From Aquarana catesbeiana (Eukaryota > Chordata > Amphibia > Anura > Ranidae), in the NCBI RefSeq assembly GCF_042186555.1, contig NC_133327.1:331832495-331896494 (forward strand): 64,000 bases of DNA, written 5' to 3'. Position numbers and translations under genes: made by a program. The first letter of the stretch is position 1. Each line of letters starts with the position of its first letter. Under the pieces are notes generated by a model. The model made no database searches and was not told the origin of the DNA. It saw only the letters and a list, made by a program, of their open reading frames with translations. Positions 1-12,039 of the stretch are shown here, piece by piece.

Positions 1-1313
1 AAATTCTTGCATGTTATTGTGTATTCTTTGCACAGTGATTTTTTATACATTGAATAAGCTAAGGGAAAATTGCACAGACTATTTGCCTTTAGTAAATCAA
101 CTCCAGTAAGTTCTGTATGGTGTTGAATCTGTGTTTTATATATATTTTCTTGTAATGTATGTATAATCTTGATCAACTATATATCAATCATTTTTGTAAA
201 GTATCCCTGTTTCATATAGCAATTATATAGCAATTTTTGAGCCCAAAGAGAATTTAAAATATATATATAACAGCTCCAGATATAATTTAAAGATTTAGTT
301 CTAAGCATCTATAAATTGCTAAGAATCACAAAAGCCTTCAGTCATGTTGCCAAATATGTTGATTAAATTCTGAATTTTAGATCCTGGCTTTTTTTGCAAG
401 GTTTTATTGCCTGACTGATAATTCAGGCTCCTCTTTATGTCTAATGACTTCGCCTTGTCCCGTGCCCAGATAAATTTGACTTTTTTGTTAAAAGGATTGA
501 GCCTTGAGCCAGATGGCTCCAGAAGTAATTTCAGAAACAAATATTATGCTTCAGAGGCAGATGTGTGAGCAAAATACAAAGTTAGATGATTTGAAACCTA
601 TTTGTAAGAAACGTTGATCTTTGTTGCTTACACCCTTTATTCTGCTCAATTTAATTTTATTGTCACTATTTCTTACTTTTCCATCTCTAGCCAGAAACAT
701 TTGCATCCAACGAGATTAAAAACAATTACAATTGGAACTGCTTAAATTCAGTTTAATAAAACAAACCTTCCCGGCCAAAATAAAAGCATTGGCCAAATTG
801 CAGGAAATCAATGAAAGAATTCAATAAGTACACACAATCCTTGAGGAAAGAAGTGAATAAGAATAACATATTAATGAAATGCATATAAGCCCCAAAGACA
901 GCATGAACCAAGCTAGAGAAACAAATAAATAATCTGTATTATTTTAAAGAAAATATCAACATTGATTTACCAGCAATATAAGAAATCTGCAGCTTGTGTA
1001 TTTCTACAAAGTTGAATTTCTTTTAGATGATGACAAATTGCCAAGAACGTGCTACAATTTAAAGATTATTTGTATAATAAGTTAAGGCTAGACAGTTAGA
1101 ATAAGGTCACAGTGCTTTTTTTAACCAGTGTTTTCAAGTCTTGTTTTCATGTCAACCAAGATGATAATTTTTGCACTAGAGATATAAGGGAAAGAGCTGT
1201 AATGTAACAATGCCCTAACATTGGATTCACCTTTTTGTTTATGACAAAAAACAGGCATGTAAGTGTATTACTAGCACTGATTAAACCTATTATGGACCAT
1301 CCAGTCCGTAACC
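1..1313. other. AT-rich spacer, no gene recognised
   Basis: No open frame here has a recognisable family signature. The short minus-strand frame at 319-540 and the plus-strand stretch around 680-1000 are lysine/asparagine rich and could be very old LINE debris, but no motif supports that. I see no tRNA, promoter or simple array beyond short A/T runs. Confidence 0.5.
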
Positions 1314-1317
1314 TTAA

Positions 1318-1738
1318 AGTGTAAAGTACTAAACCCACAACAGTAAAATCAGTCTGTATATGCAGTAAAACAAGCTGCCTAAAGGGTTAATCCTCTGCAT
1401 TGTGTAAAAAGGCTGTTTGATCTTGTATGCAGAGACCCTCCCCTTATTGCATTGTCTCCAAAACATGTTCTGATAAGACAGAGATACTGGAGTCAGGCTG
1501 CACATGCTCAGTTTGGTGTGTATTGCTAGAGTTTCTTTTTTCTTGGGAGAGTGCATGTGATCACAGGGCCAATCAGCGCTGTCCAAAAGGTCAGGGGTCC
1601 TGCATCCTAATAGGACAGCCAATTCAGTATGAAAACTCCTCATACAAGCTTTAACCAGGCACTGATATAAGTCACAAGACTGCTATAAACTGCTGATGAG
1701 AAATGCAGGTGAATGCAGGGTCCTGGGTTTAGTAACAC
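1318..1738. mobile_element. Candidate TTAA-flanked MITE (piggyBac-like)
   Basis: TTAA occurs at 1314-1317 and again at 1739-1742. Just inside, the left end reads AGTGTAAAGTACTAAACCCA, and the right end read in reverse is GTGTTACTAAACCC, so the two form an imperfect terminal inverted repeat sharing TACTAAACCC. The roughly 420-bp interior has no transposase. TTAA duplication is the hallmark of piggyBac insertion, so a non-autonomous piggyBac-type element is the likely reading; the imperfect ends keep this moderate. Confidence 0.5.
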
Positions 1739-1742
1739 TTAA

Positions 1743-4700
1743 AGTATATCCTAACCCAAGAACATATTATACATATTATACATTAGATATGGTGGCTGAT
1801 TTGTTTAATTTTTGTTTTTAGGCTTTGTTCTCTTTATTTTCACCTGTTGATCATGCTAGTAATACACATCAAGATTTATTACGTTTGTCTGTATTATCAA
1901 GTCCCCTGTGCCCAAACTACATGCAATAGTGTGATTATAATAAGATTGCATTTTCCAGCTTAACCAAATTAACAGATATCAAATGAATGGGAACATTGGT
2001 AATAGTCCCTACAAAAATAAATTATTGGCATTTTAGGTCCAAAATGTTTTTTCTTTCCTGATAATTAACACATGTATTATATTCTTGCATTATACATAAT
2101 TAAACATATTATACTTAGAATGGACCCCTAAAGGTTAATTTTATTTGTATAAAAAAACAAAATATCAGATATTTTCATGTACTTTCCGTGTAATGGAAGC
2201 CATGTTATATGAATCATGTGTGCAAAAAATCTCTATATAGAACCCCATGTTAGTTTTGTTTTTCATAGTTCTAAAAAATGCTTTTTTGCACTTTCCTAAT
2301 TGTAGTAGCCACACTAATATTCAGCTTTAGTAAGTTTTTTTTTTAACATTTTTATGTTGTTTCTGAAGCATTCTGGGGTTATGTTTTTTTTTATATGGTA
2401 ATTAAATAGCTTAGTGGATGAGGTAAAGCTTAGCTGGCTTCAATCACCCAATCAAGCAAAAAATAGAAAATTTTCTATCAAATACTGAAATTTTCCATAG
2501 CTTAAAGCCCTGATCTGGCAAACTTCCTGGTTGATGTGATAGCCCTTAGAGAGGCTGTCTTGATGGATTGGTCTTTACCCAAGCTGGACTAAAAAGAGAT
2601 CTCATCTGGAGCTGGCGAGAAAGTTCAGAGCAAGTAGTAAATCCCACTCAGATAGTCTTGGCTTTCCCTTTGGTCCCAGATGCAGTCCCCCTTCAAGGTA
2701 TTAGATGAGTAAGGGATAGTTCACTCATGAGACATTGGCTATTAAAGGGAGTGCAGAGATCTACCTTCTAAGAATGTACCTGACATGAGGAGTGAAGCAA
2801 AAGAAAACAAAGCAGTGCAAATTGAACAAGCTTTATTCAAATGCTATTGTAGGATTTATAGATATCAGCTTAGAGAAAAACAGGCAAGACTGATTAGTCT
2901 TTTTCCTCTCAGGATGAAAAAATGGAAATGAGATGAACAAGTATTGCACCCTGCGACAGAAGATCTCATTTGTGAGAAAGGACTTTGTTCTGATAAACTG
3001 GTATCCAAAGCAGGAACCAATACCTATTTTGCCAGTAAGGAATTACTGCAATGATTGCCACTGTCTTTAGCAAAGAACCCCCAAAAAACTTTATATGGAT
3101 CAGACTGGAGGCAAAGCATACAGCTTGTGAAACCTTTCGTGATCTTGTCACAGTGATCTCACCCAGGGCTTGCTGAACCAGGCTCTTTGCAAAAACACCT
3201 TCCAGTAATAGTAAGGAGATGCTAGGAGATCTAACTCTGAAATCTTGCCCAGAGATGAAATATAGTTGAAGGAACCCAGATGTTGGAACCACATGTTGCC
3301 CAACTTGGCCACAAAATATATATTCCTCCCAGAAGTTCTTAATGTAGACTCCCTGGCATTTTAGTAAGATTCCTCTCCATCCAGGTCAAATTATCTTTAC
3401 CTCTCTCAGTAAACTGATCTTGCAGGTGCCAACCTGCCCCTTGATGTACAGCACCACTGTGATGTTGTTCAGCCTCATCGGAGACTAAAGAGCCTACTGT
3501 CACATGATGAAAGGCACAGGGAGCATATAGAGGCTGTCCAGAAAACTGGAATGTTCAAAACAACTTTCCAGCAGGGGATTTCCACCAGTCATGGTTCTAC
3601 AGCACAGAAGATTTACTACTGTACTAGCACCCAGGGCTTCATCTGACTGTTTGTGAGATGTGAATAGCTGGATGCATGTCTAATTTTGGAGAAAAATCCT
3701 TCTGGAGAGAAAGCCTCTTCCACTGAGCCCACTTCAATATAATGATAGGAGAGATCACCGTTGAGACACTGACAGGTGAAGAGAGGAAAGCCAGGCTAAC
3801 CCAGTGTCCTATCACCGGTATGCTATAGTGGCAAAAACAATGTACCCGAAACCATGATAGCCAGATAATGAAGTGTCTGATAGAGGAGTAAAATTTACCT
3901 CAAGGAAGACCTTTTACACATCCCTAGGTGCTACAAATAATTTTGTCCTCAATCTAACAGTCAGACTGAGAGGAATCAAACCCTGGAGCTGTACCTTCAG
4001 TGTTTTTTTGCAGTTGTCTTCAGGAATCAGGATACCTGGGTGAAAGATCTTCCAATTCGAGAATTGGCCTGCTAACAATTCTAAGCACAACTTTACTTCT
4101 AAACGCCCATTTTATATAAATACTGGTTATCACCCAATTTTCATTCCCAATCAAATTCCTATTGCAGGAAAACAAGTTAACAGACTTACAGGGGACTCAA
4201 AAAATGTATTTGAGAAATTGAAAGAAGCTTAGGAAAGTTAGAAAAATACTGCTGATAGACATTGCAGAGCACTTCCATCCTTTCATTTGGGCGACTAGTT
4301 CTGGCTATTAAAATCTAAACACATGTACCTTCTTCTAAGTTGGGCCAAACATTTTTGGGATTTTTACATTTTAGCTCAAATCAATTCAGTCATGTTTTCC
4401 TACCTAGCAGTATGAAGATTTACCCTGTTTTCCATGTCTTACTAATGAAACCATTTCACTATTATCCTTTTTTAAAGGAGGTACTTTTTCCTCCACCACC
4501 TGTTGGTGTACAAGGTGAAGAAGAATTTGTGGTTGAGAAAATTCTTGACACTAGGATTTCAAGATACAATTTACCATATTTGGCTCAGTAGAAATGATAA
4601 GGACCAGAAGAGAATTCCTAGATAATTCTATCAGAGTTACTTCTGTGCCTGCCTGTGACTCTGCTTGCTAAGGCATTTGAAGTTCTGGTAAGCACCTGCC

Positions 4701-4815
4701 TGATTTCTTGGTCAGTCTTTGTAGATGTACAGTTTCTTGCTGAACTCCTTGATCCTCTTCTAGACTTCCTATTTTAAGCAGGGCAGGAGGGAATAAAAAT
4801 GGGGGGGGGGGGGGG
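1743..4815. other. Unassigned spacer, no gene recognised
   Basis: No conserved domain is visible. The longest frame (minus strand, 2966-3292, 108 aa) has no motif, and its flanks show no splice-bounded exon pattern. The 2500-4050 stretch is less AT-rich than its surroundings and may be an old repeat, but I found no ends or second copy in this window. A run of sixteen G residues lies at 4801-4816. Confidence 0.4.
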
Positions 4816-5390
4816 GTGAAAGGAGATGAAGCTAAAAAACAAAAGCAATATCAAGACCTTAACGCTCTTACCTATAATGACATGAATCATCCTAACTTCA
4901 TATGTCTTACATAGACTTGCAACCCAAAGGAAATTTGGAATATGCAGACCATGGCCTGAAATGCTGGACAGAAAGAAAGAAGGAAACAGAAAAAGCACAA
5001 GACAATTCTCAAAAAAAATCCTCTAAATAAAGGATAAGAGTATATAAATTGCCTTATCCAAGGGTACCATGAATAAAAATAAGCATGGCTCACCTGCTCT
5101 GAAATTCATTATGCCTCCCCAGCGACCCAGCATGTGTTCAAGATGGTGCACCATGGACCGTCCCAAACATTTCAGCTAAATATAGTGTGGGCAAGTTGGG
5201 GAGGTGCTCCCTGAGGCATCCCCATTCCCCAGGTGGAGGTCCGATAAGGCCTATTAAACCTGGGTGATAGAGGCAGGCTCCACCCCCCAGTGTATAACTG
5301 GGTGATGTACATCCTCAGCACTGCGGCCTGTCATTATAGGTAAGAGAGGTAAGGTATTGATATTGCTTTTGGTTTCTATCTTCACCTCCC
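4816..5390. mobile_element. Inverted-repeat element with ~60-bp arms (MITE-like)
   Basis: The stretch 4816-4881 is repeated in inverse orientation at 5330-5390. The best-preserved arm core is AAAAGCAATATCAA plus CTCTTACCTATAATGAC at 4841-4881, matched by GTCATTATAGGTAAGAG and TTGATATTGCTTTT at 5330-5370. The 450-bp interior has no coding signal. Such a snap-back unit fits a MITE or foldback element; no clean target duplication was found because the left end runs into poly(G) and the right into a pyrimidine tract. Confidence 0.5.
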
Positions 5391-5612
5391 CTTCGTCCCT
5401 CCTCCCTTCACCCCCTGCCTTTTCATCCCTTAATTTCTTGTTTTTCCCTCCATTTTTCAGGTTCTCTTTCCCCCTATTTTTCTCCTTTTTTCCATGTTCC
5501 CTTTCTTTTTCTCTTTTGTTTCTCTTCCCTCTTTTTCCCTCTTTTCCCTTCCTTTCCTATCCCTTTCTCCTCCTTTTTTTCCTTTTTCTTTATTTACCTT
5601 TTCCAATTTTTG
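5378..5612. repeat. Polypyrimidine (C/T) tract
   Basis: About 235 bases are almost entirely C and T on the plus strand, mostly TTTTCC/CCCTTT variants, directly abutting the inverted-repeat arm ending near 5390. It translates to a Phe/Leu/Ser/Pro-only frame that is not a real protein. Long mirror-like pyrimidine tracts can form triplex DNA. Confidence 0.8.
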
Positions 5613-6220
5613 TCCTCAATTTTTAATATAAATATTATATTTTGTTATACAGAGATACATATAAATCTCTTGTTGGATGTGGAGCAGTTTTGGGATTTGG
5701 TTTCTCTCCACGGGCCTGGCAGCCTTATACTACCAATTCCTTTATGAGTATACTTAAAGGTGATAAATATTTAAAAAATGTTGGATACACACTTCTTTTT
5801 TGATTATTGTGGATGCTATATATAAATGCAATACCTTACATTACTCTTGTCATTTTTCATTATCTACCGTGTTCAAAGTGGGTATGATATATTAATAAAA
5901 TTGTTTTCTACAACGTAGCATCACTTACATGAGGAAAAACTGTGTGAAGCTCACTGTGCAGAGAGACATGATATAAATATAGGCAGATGGAAACACTGTA
6001 AATGGCAAGCCAAGAAGAAGCACAGGACTCGCCAAGAATGGTGTTTGTCCATGGTGTCCACTGCTGCTCTCACAGCACTCAACATAGATCTGCCACAGCA
6101 CTGTGTTAGGAAAAGGTGGGTGGCAACATGTTTCAGAGGCTCTGTCTCCTTTATCAAGCCTGACCAAAGGGAAGAAAAAGCCAGCTTTAAAGCCAAGCTT
6201 GAGGGGTTGTTTAGCTCAAG
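5613..6220. other. Spacer with a possible decayed Penelope terminal repeat
   Basis: No gene. On the minus strand around 6118-6168 the bases TTGATAA, then GAAACATGTTGCC, resemble a decayed version of the hammerhead-like motif seen in the Penelope elements further right, ending in the same GAAACATGTTG. It may be the remnant of a Penelope terminal repeat, but the core is mutated and no coding part is attached. Confidence 0.3.
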
Positions 6221-6949
6221 TGTAGCACCCGTTAGTGAGAACAGTCCACACAAATGTTTCCTTTTCAGGGCTTGTTGGTCAACTTTTATTACAGAAAATT
6301 AAGAAACGTTGCAGAAATGAAAACAAAAGTGGTTTCTCTCTCAGGGGGTTTTCACCATCAGCATTAAATGACAGTATGTTTAGCCTCCTGGCTCACACAT
6401 GCAAAACTTCCAACAAAAATACAGAGCCGCCTGGCTCTCTTCAGCAGCAGCACCACTGCACAGGCTCCCACACGGAGCCCTCTTGACCCCTGTCAGGCTC
6501 AGGTCTCCTCTGGCTATTCCAGTGCAGGCCTGCACTCTCTGGGTTCTCCAGTGCATACCTGCATTCTCTGGGTTCTCCAATGCACACCTGCACTCTCTGG
6601 GTTCTCCAGTGCACACCTGCACTCTCTGGGTTCTCCCTCGCAAGCCTGGACTCCTCGGGAGGGTGGAGCCCAGAACCATGGTCCTGACTTTGCTATCAGG
6701 CCCACACACACCTGAACAATCAGTGTGCAGGTGAGTCTCAAATCCCGGACCCAGGACTGGGGATTTCATCCCACCTAGCTCTCTAAGAAATCCCCGGGCT
6801 CCAGGTCCCAAAATGGACTTTACTAAATAATGAGGAAACTGAAAAGCCAGTTTCCTCCCAAACAAGCAAATACACTGCAGCCCCTCAACCCGCCTGGTTC
6901 TGGTTGAGAATCCTGGTCCCATACACTGGTGGGGTACCACACTACTACA
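6221..6949 (-). repeat. 3' LTR of element X
   Basis: The segment is bounded by TGTAGCACCC at the plus-strand left and ACTACTACA at the right, so in the element's orientation it starts TGTAG and ends CTACA, the canonical TG...CA with a 5-bp inverted end. A polypurine tract abuts its upstream side. Its U3 part (6757-6949) is repeated at 21990-22190. It holds a short GGAAACTG...CAGTTTCC stem-loop at 6830-6855 and a 29-bp minisatellite at 6531-6640. Confidence 0.7.
6531..6640. repeat. 29-bp minisatellite inside the X LTR, ~4 copies
   Basis: The unit TGCACTCTCTGGGTTCTCCA (first 20 of 29 bases) starts at 6531, 6560, 6589 and 6618 with single-base changes. Because 29 is not a multiple of three, it yields the same repeated peptide shifted through all frames, which explains the long apparent open frames here on both strands. 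The 22-kb LTR remnant does not extend into this part, so its presence there cannot be checked. Confidence 0.85.
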
Positions 6950-6965
6950 TACCCCCCCTTGTTTT
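6950..6965 (-). other. Polypurine tract of element X
   Basis: On the minus strand AAACAAGGGGGGTA lies immediately upstream of the LTR start TGTAGTAG. A purine run touching the 3' LTR is the normal plus-strand primer of LTR retroelements and fixes the minus orientation of X. Confidence 0.65.
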
Positions 6966-9900
6966 GCCCCCCAAGGGCGAAACACACCAGTACAACCTCC
7001 TCACTTTGGCAAGACCAGGCAAGCTACCAACCACATGGTCCAAATCTGATCCCATCAGGTAACTTTCCACTTGTCCCCCTGCTACATCTACTCGGGCTCT
7101 ACAAAGACACTCCCATGCCTTTTTATGAGTGCGCTTCTAAAAGCACTGTCTTTCCATTTCCCCTGGGTCTATACTAGTCATCTTGCCAGTAGGGAGTTCA
7201 CTAATCTTGGTAACTTTTTTAACATGAGGCGGACATCTGAGCTTTAAGGGTCAGATAACATTAAAGTTATAAAGTGCTCCCTCAATTTCCAGTAGACCAC
7301 CCCTTTTCTCTTTACTTAATTTAGAAGAAACCACATTTTTAAACACTGGTTTAGTGATAAGTGGAGGCATTTTTATTGGGGTGACACTAGTCCCTCTCTG
7401 TGCTCTATGTACTGGTACCCTCTTACTGTCCAAACTTAGGGCCACTTGTTACCTCATGTACACTGCATGCGTAATTGTGTCAGTTTCATCACTAACATCC
7501 TCATATGACTACAGCCTCATCCTAGTCTCCCTCTGAAAGACATCCTGACTGTCTTGCCACTGTGAGGCTTTTAAGTCATGTGATACCTTGCTGAGCTTTG
7601 GGCCATTTCCCTCCAACCATTGTTTACCACGATCCTTCTCAGACCTTAGAAATTCCTCACACCTCAGGAAATCTTCCCCAGAATTACCCTCCTGAACCTG
7701 TAGGGGCCCTAATTCTGCTGTAACTTTTACCTCTTCTGTGTCAGTGATACCATTCCCTATCTCATTACAATTTTCAGGGTTTGCTACAACCATATCAACT
7801 TGACCAAGATCTATCATTATTTTTGTCACTCAAAGCAACAAAACCCACAAGGGCACTACCCTTTTCATTATTGTCAAAAATAACACTTTTGTCAGAATTA
7901 ATTTCTCCAACAGTCTGTAGGTCAAAGTCTGAAGAGGAAATGAACCCAGCGGAGTGGTTGTCTTCCACAGCAGTTTCACTAGACACCAACTCCACTGGAA
8001 TGAGATCCACTGCCAGCAACTGTCCTGAAACCTGACCATCGTCACATAAAATAACATTTGGACCTGTGTCTACAATCACTTCATTTATTGCTGTGCCATC
8101 TGGCACTTCCACCAACAACAGCTCATTTGGCACGGCATCATCCATTACTACATCATTAGGCCCTTTGTGGATCACAGACATGACCTCTTCTGTGCATTTG
8201 CCTTTACTTGGCGTTTCCATCTCATGAGCAACATCACCTGCAGTAGCAAGTGCACCCTTGCATATAAGTTGCTCTGCAGGTCCTTCATCTGGCACAACAG
8301 AAATAATGTCTGCTCCACTTTTTCCAACAGAGGCCCTTTCTAACAAAGCCAACAGGCTTTTTGCCCACCTGTCCCAGTCTGTTATCTCTGTGCTCCCAGA
8401 GGTCCCATGCAGTACCGTTCCTACTGTACAAAGAGACCCAGAGGCAACTTTTAACGAGAGTAATAAATTCAGGAATAACCCATTCCTGTCTTGTTCTCCT
8501 TTGCTCTGCACAGCCTGCCATTCAGTCCTCCATCTAGTGGTACTCCACAGTACCAGGCCGTCTGACTCTGGTAGAGACACCCCAGAATAGATTGGCTGTA
8601 CATCCCAAAGCTTAAGCACCTCCTTTAATACATCTGTTATAAACCAGGCCCTTAACTCCAGACCTAAGTCCTTCCAGGGGACTTTCATGACACTGGGGAT
8701 GCAGAGAGACTCACTTGCTGAGACTTGAAAAGTTGCACGGTTAACGGAACCTCCTCCCACCTGAAGGTAAACACAGCCTGGTGCTCTACCAGAGCACTGC
8801 CAGGTGCTGGACTCATACCCAACTTCTCAGGCTCAGCATCAGTGAACGGCTCCAGAACATTACCAGTGACAACGTCACTTTGAGACTCCATGTCAACCTC
8901 ACCTTTGTGTGTCAAGGACAATGTCTCTGCTGTGCGCTCGCCCTTATTTGGTTCATCCTGCTCATAAGGGTTAACCCCTGCAGCCGGCCACCGCTCCCTC
9001 CGGTACAAGCTGTTCTGGAGACCCTCCTGCTGGAACAGCAGAAACAGTGTCCACCTTATTTTTGTGCATAAAAACCCTATCTATCATGGAGATTAGATTT
9101 TTACCCCAACTATCCCAATCCGTTGTTTATGCACTCCATTCACCGGTACGCCTCAGCATCAATCCATCCGCCAATAGGGACACATAAGAACAGAGTGGTT
9201 CAGCAACAGATATATTGCACATATCACTTTGGTTCAAATAAGATTTTGGCACTACATTTTTAACCATAGTAAACTGCAATACCACACCTTCCCCACCTTA
9301 CTCTGGTGGCGCTTCATTAAATGCATGATCGTTTTCATACCTGTCATTGCCAGACTGCATTAACCCATTTCCACCATGAGTGTTTTCAAACATTTCAGTT
9401 TTAACATTTAACATCCTGTTATCACCATGTTCAGGTACCCTCTTATCCCTCAGAGCATCACCATAGCTGTCCCAGTCAACCTCCGGCTCCAAAACGCAGA
9501 ACTCCCTGGGGGTTTCTAGGGACACCTCTGTGGCCTTCATCACAGTTGCTAAGGGAGATAGCACATCTTTAACTGCATTCACAGCAATGTTTTTATCTCT
9601 AGTGAGCTGCACTAGCCCATTAGCAACTGGACCATTCACTTTAGCCAACACAATATTAGCAGTTTTACCCATCACGTTGTCACATTCAAGTTTACCACTT
9701 GCCTCCCCACTGGACAGGGTACTGTAGCAAGGCAAGTTTTTTTCCACACAGACAGTGGATCTCCCATTTGGGGTCACTTCCTCTCCAGTGTGTACAGCCA
9801 CATAGTCAGTCTTCTTCATGCATTTACCAGCAACAGTCTTATGCCCCATACACACGGTCGAATTTTCCGACGGAAAATGTGTGATAGGACCTTGTTGTCG

Positions 9901-10307
9901 GAAATTCCGACCGTGTGTAGGCTCCATCACACATTTTCCATCAGATTTTCCGACACACAAAGTTTGAGAGCAGGATATAAAATTTTCCGGAAATTCCGAT
10001 TGTGTGTACACAAATCCGATGCACAAAGTGCCACGCATGCTCAGAATAAATAAAGAGATGAAAGCTATTGGCCACTGCCCCGTTTATAGTCCCGACGTAC
10101 GTGTTTTACATCACCGCGTTTAGAATGATCGGATTTTCCGACAACTTTGTGTGACCGTGTGTATGCAAGACAAGTTTTAGCCAACATCCATAGGAAAAAA
10201 TCCATGGATTTTGTTGTCGGAATGTCCGAACAAAGTCCGACCGTGTGTACGGGGCATAACCCATCACTGGCCAACTCTCCCTGGTTGCCACAGGATGAAA
10301 TTGCAGC
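6966..10307 (-). pseudogene. Broken gag-like frame of LTR element X, C-terminal part
   Basis: Minus-strand open pieces at 10307-10260, 9838-9298, 9008-8685, 8760-7795, 7829-7509 and 7445-7251 read as one acidic, Val/Ser-rich protein broken by stops and at least one frameshift near 7820. The frame continues in phase across both the BA insertion (10312/20754) and the Harbinger MITE (9841/10257), so it was open when they landed. A module beginning DWD[SR][WY] recurs at about 9477, 9118 and 8379; the last two also share upstream sequence of the form P[IL][YC]S.VSL..DGL, which points to internal duplication. No protease, RT or integrase motif was seen. Function beyond a gag-like role cannot be assigned. 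Confidence 0.55.
9842..10256. mobile_element. PIF/Harbinger-type MITE, copy 1
   Basis: The left end TGCCCCATACACACGGTCG and the inverse of the right end TGCCCCGTACACACGGTCGG form terminal inverted repeats. The flanking triplets are TTA (9839-9841) and TAA (10257-10259), consistent with the 3-bp TWA target duplication of Harbinger elements after one change. The 415-bp interior has repeated TTTTCCGAC/GTCGGAAA motifs in both orientations and no transposase. It sits inside the gag-like frame of X. Confidence 0.8.
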
Positions 10308-10312
10308 AGCCA

Positions 10313-10999
10313 TGAAGAATAAATTCAATATAATATTCTTCTTTCTCAAGGGCGTTTCTGGATGAATAGCATTCCAACTTGTCAAAGTCTTTGTGAAAAT
10401 ATGTCTGTGTCATCTCTCCTAGGGGGTGTGTGAAGGAGTCTGTCTTTATCCAGGGCCGCATCTCCGCCAAAATGTTAGGAATGTTAGATTTGTTTCATAG
10501 TAGAAATGATAGAATCCTTAGTTCATACAATATTTCAAGAAAAGTTGTTTGTTCTTCAGAAAGATAAGCAAAGAAAAGACTTACATAATGACAGCTGGTA
10601 ACATATGGTAAGGTGAAGGCTTCAAACTGAGGAAGAGGTATCAGATGTTACATAGTGTAGGATTCCTTCCCTCTCTTCCTCTCTTACTCCCTTCCATTCA
10701 ACCCTCTTGGATTCGTATATTGTTTCATAATGTTATGTCAGCATTTCACTAGAGTAACACCCATTCTTGCATATATGCTTATATGGCTTCAGTCTATAGT
10801 TAAGTTACATAACTCCACCCATTGTCCTGATATAGTAACTCAGACTAGAAGTACCTACACAGCAAAACCACTTCTCTCTGTCCTCTGTCAGCAACCTTCA
10901 GAAGCCAACACTACAATTGCATTATAACATTCATGTGTTTCATATATTTTTCAGAAACTTTTATCACTTAAAATAGTAATAAACTGAAAATCTCTAACA
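10313..10999 (-). repeat. 3' LTR of element BA
   Basis: Plus strand: starts TGAAGAATAAATTC and ends AATCTCTAACA, so in element orientation it runs TGTTAG...TTCTTCA. It aligns over essentially its full length with 20064-20753 with scattered substitutions and small indels (for example, a few bases missing near 10430 relative to 20190). Flanked outside by the target duplication AGCCA. Confidence 0.8.
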
Positions 11000-11012
11000 A
11001 TTCCCCCTCAAT
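11000..11012 (-). other. Polypurine tract of element BA
   Basis: Minus strand TTGAGGGGGAAT immediately precedes the LTR start TGTTAGAG. A G-rich purine run in this place primes plus-strand synthesis in LTR elements and confirms that 10313-10999 is the 3' LTR. Confidence 0.7.
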
Positions 11013-12020
11013 GCACTATAATCAACAAACAATATAAGTGCATTCATCTTAAATAATAAATGTCTCTGATCCTCTTTTTTTTTTTTCCACACAAACAATA
11101 CAATAAATATTAATACAATTCCGTGTGTCAGACAGTACATAAGCATTTTCCAAAACTCTAAGATATTCCTATGAAAAATATTTAACTATTTCATTCCATT
11201 GAGAAAATATAAATTATTATATTATTTATTCATTTTAATTAATTCTCCATCTAAATCATGTAATATTAAAGATTTTCTTTCTTCAACTTCATAAATTTAT
11301 TTTACTTCTTGTGAAACTCTTATAACTTTAACCATATCATATAACTATTTTAATATAAAGAAGAAATAAATATCTTTGAAATATCAAATTATATTGCTTT
11401 GTAATATAAATTATTAATTAATAAATACAATTTCTTCCATTCCTGAAAATTTCAATAACTAAATAACTTCTACAAAATAAGTTTTTATACATTATCCTTG
11501 ACACTGAACAATTATAAACATAATAAGTAATCTACATAAAAAACATAACTTGCCCATTATTTGATTGCCATATTTTTATATATTCTGTCTATCTTTCTAT
11601 TTATTTTTCTATTTATTTATCTATCTATCCATGACCAGCAAGCAACTCTTTCTATTTCCTTTTTTTTTCAACATTCCATATTATTTAATTCAACAGTAAT
11701 TCTGTTTTGACACATGTCTAGAAGACATATCTATAAAAGAAAATGAAAACAAGTATCAAATTCTTATAAAAAAATATGTTTTCCTAAGTATTTTTCATTA
11801 ATCAATAAAAAACATTCTAGACTGATAATCCTTTCTGTGTTTACCCATTTTATTCTTATTCTTACCAATTATTTTTATTTTTACCAATTCTTTTGAAACA
11901 AAAAAACTATAATCCCAATGTACCTTAAAAATAACAAATTAATCTTCCCAATTGGCATCCCAATTGATATCTCAGTTGGCATCACTGTTGGCATCCCTGG
12001 TACCTTCAGATCTATAATTA
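11013..12020 (-). other. Very AT-rich 3' internal part of BA
   Basis: About 1 kb of extremely AT-rich sequence between the polypurine tract and the piggyBac insertion. No open frame or motif survives on either strand. In a retroelement this is where the end of pol or an envelope-type frame would be; here it is unrecognisable. Confidence 0.45.
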
Positions 12021-12039
12021 TTAACCATAACTTTATACC

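Noticed and set aside
5357..5626. 89-aa plus-strand frame rich in Phe, Leu, Ser and Pro
   Set aside because: Translation of a polypyrimidine tract; no signal peptide cleavage context or homologous pattern.
6380..6985. 201-aa minus-strand open frame with repeated Cys/Glu/Pro peptide
   Set aside because: It is a read-through of the 29-bp minisatellite inside an LTR; the same peptide appears in several frames on both strands.
10473..10999. Shorter LTR boundaries (TGTTAGGAATG...CTCTAACA) and a tandem-provirus model
   Set aside because: Homology between the two repeats continues about 160 bp further left, to TGAAGA at 10313 and 20064, where TG...CA ends and an AGCCA duplication are found. That explains everything as one ordinary insertion into X.
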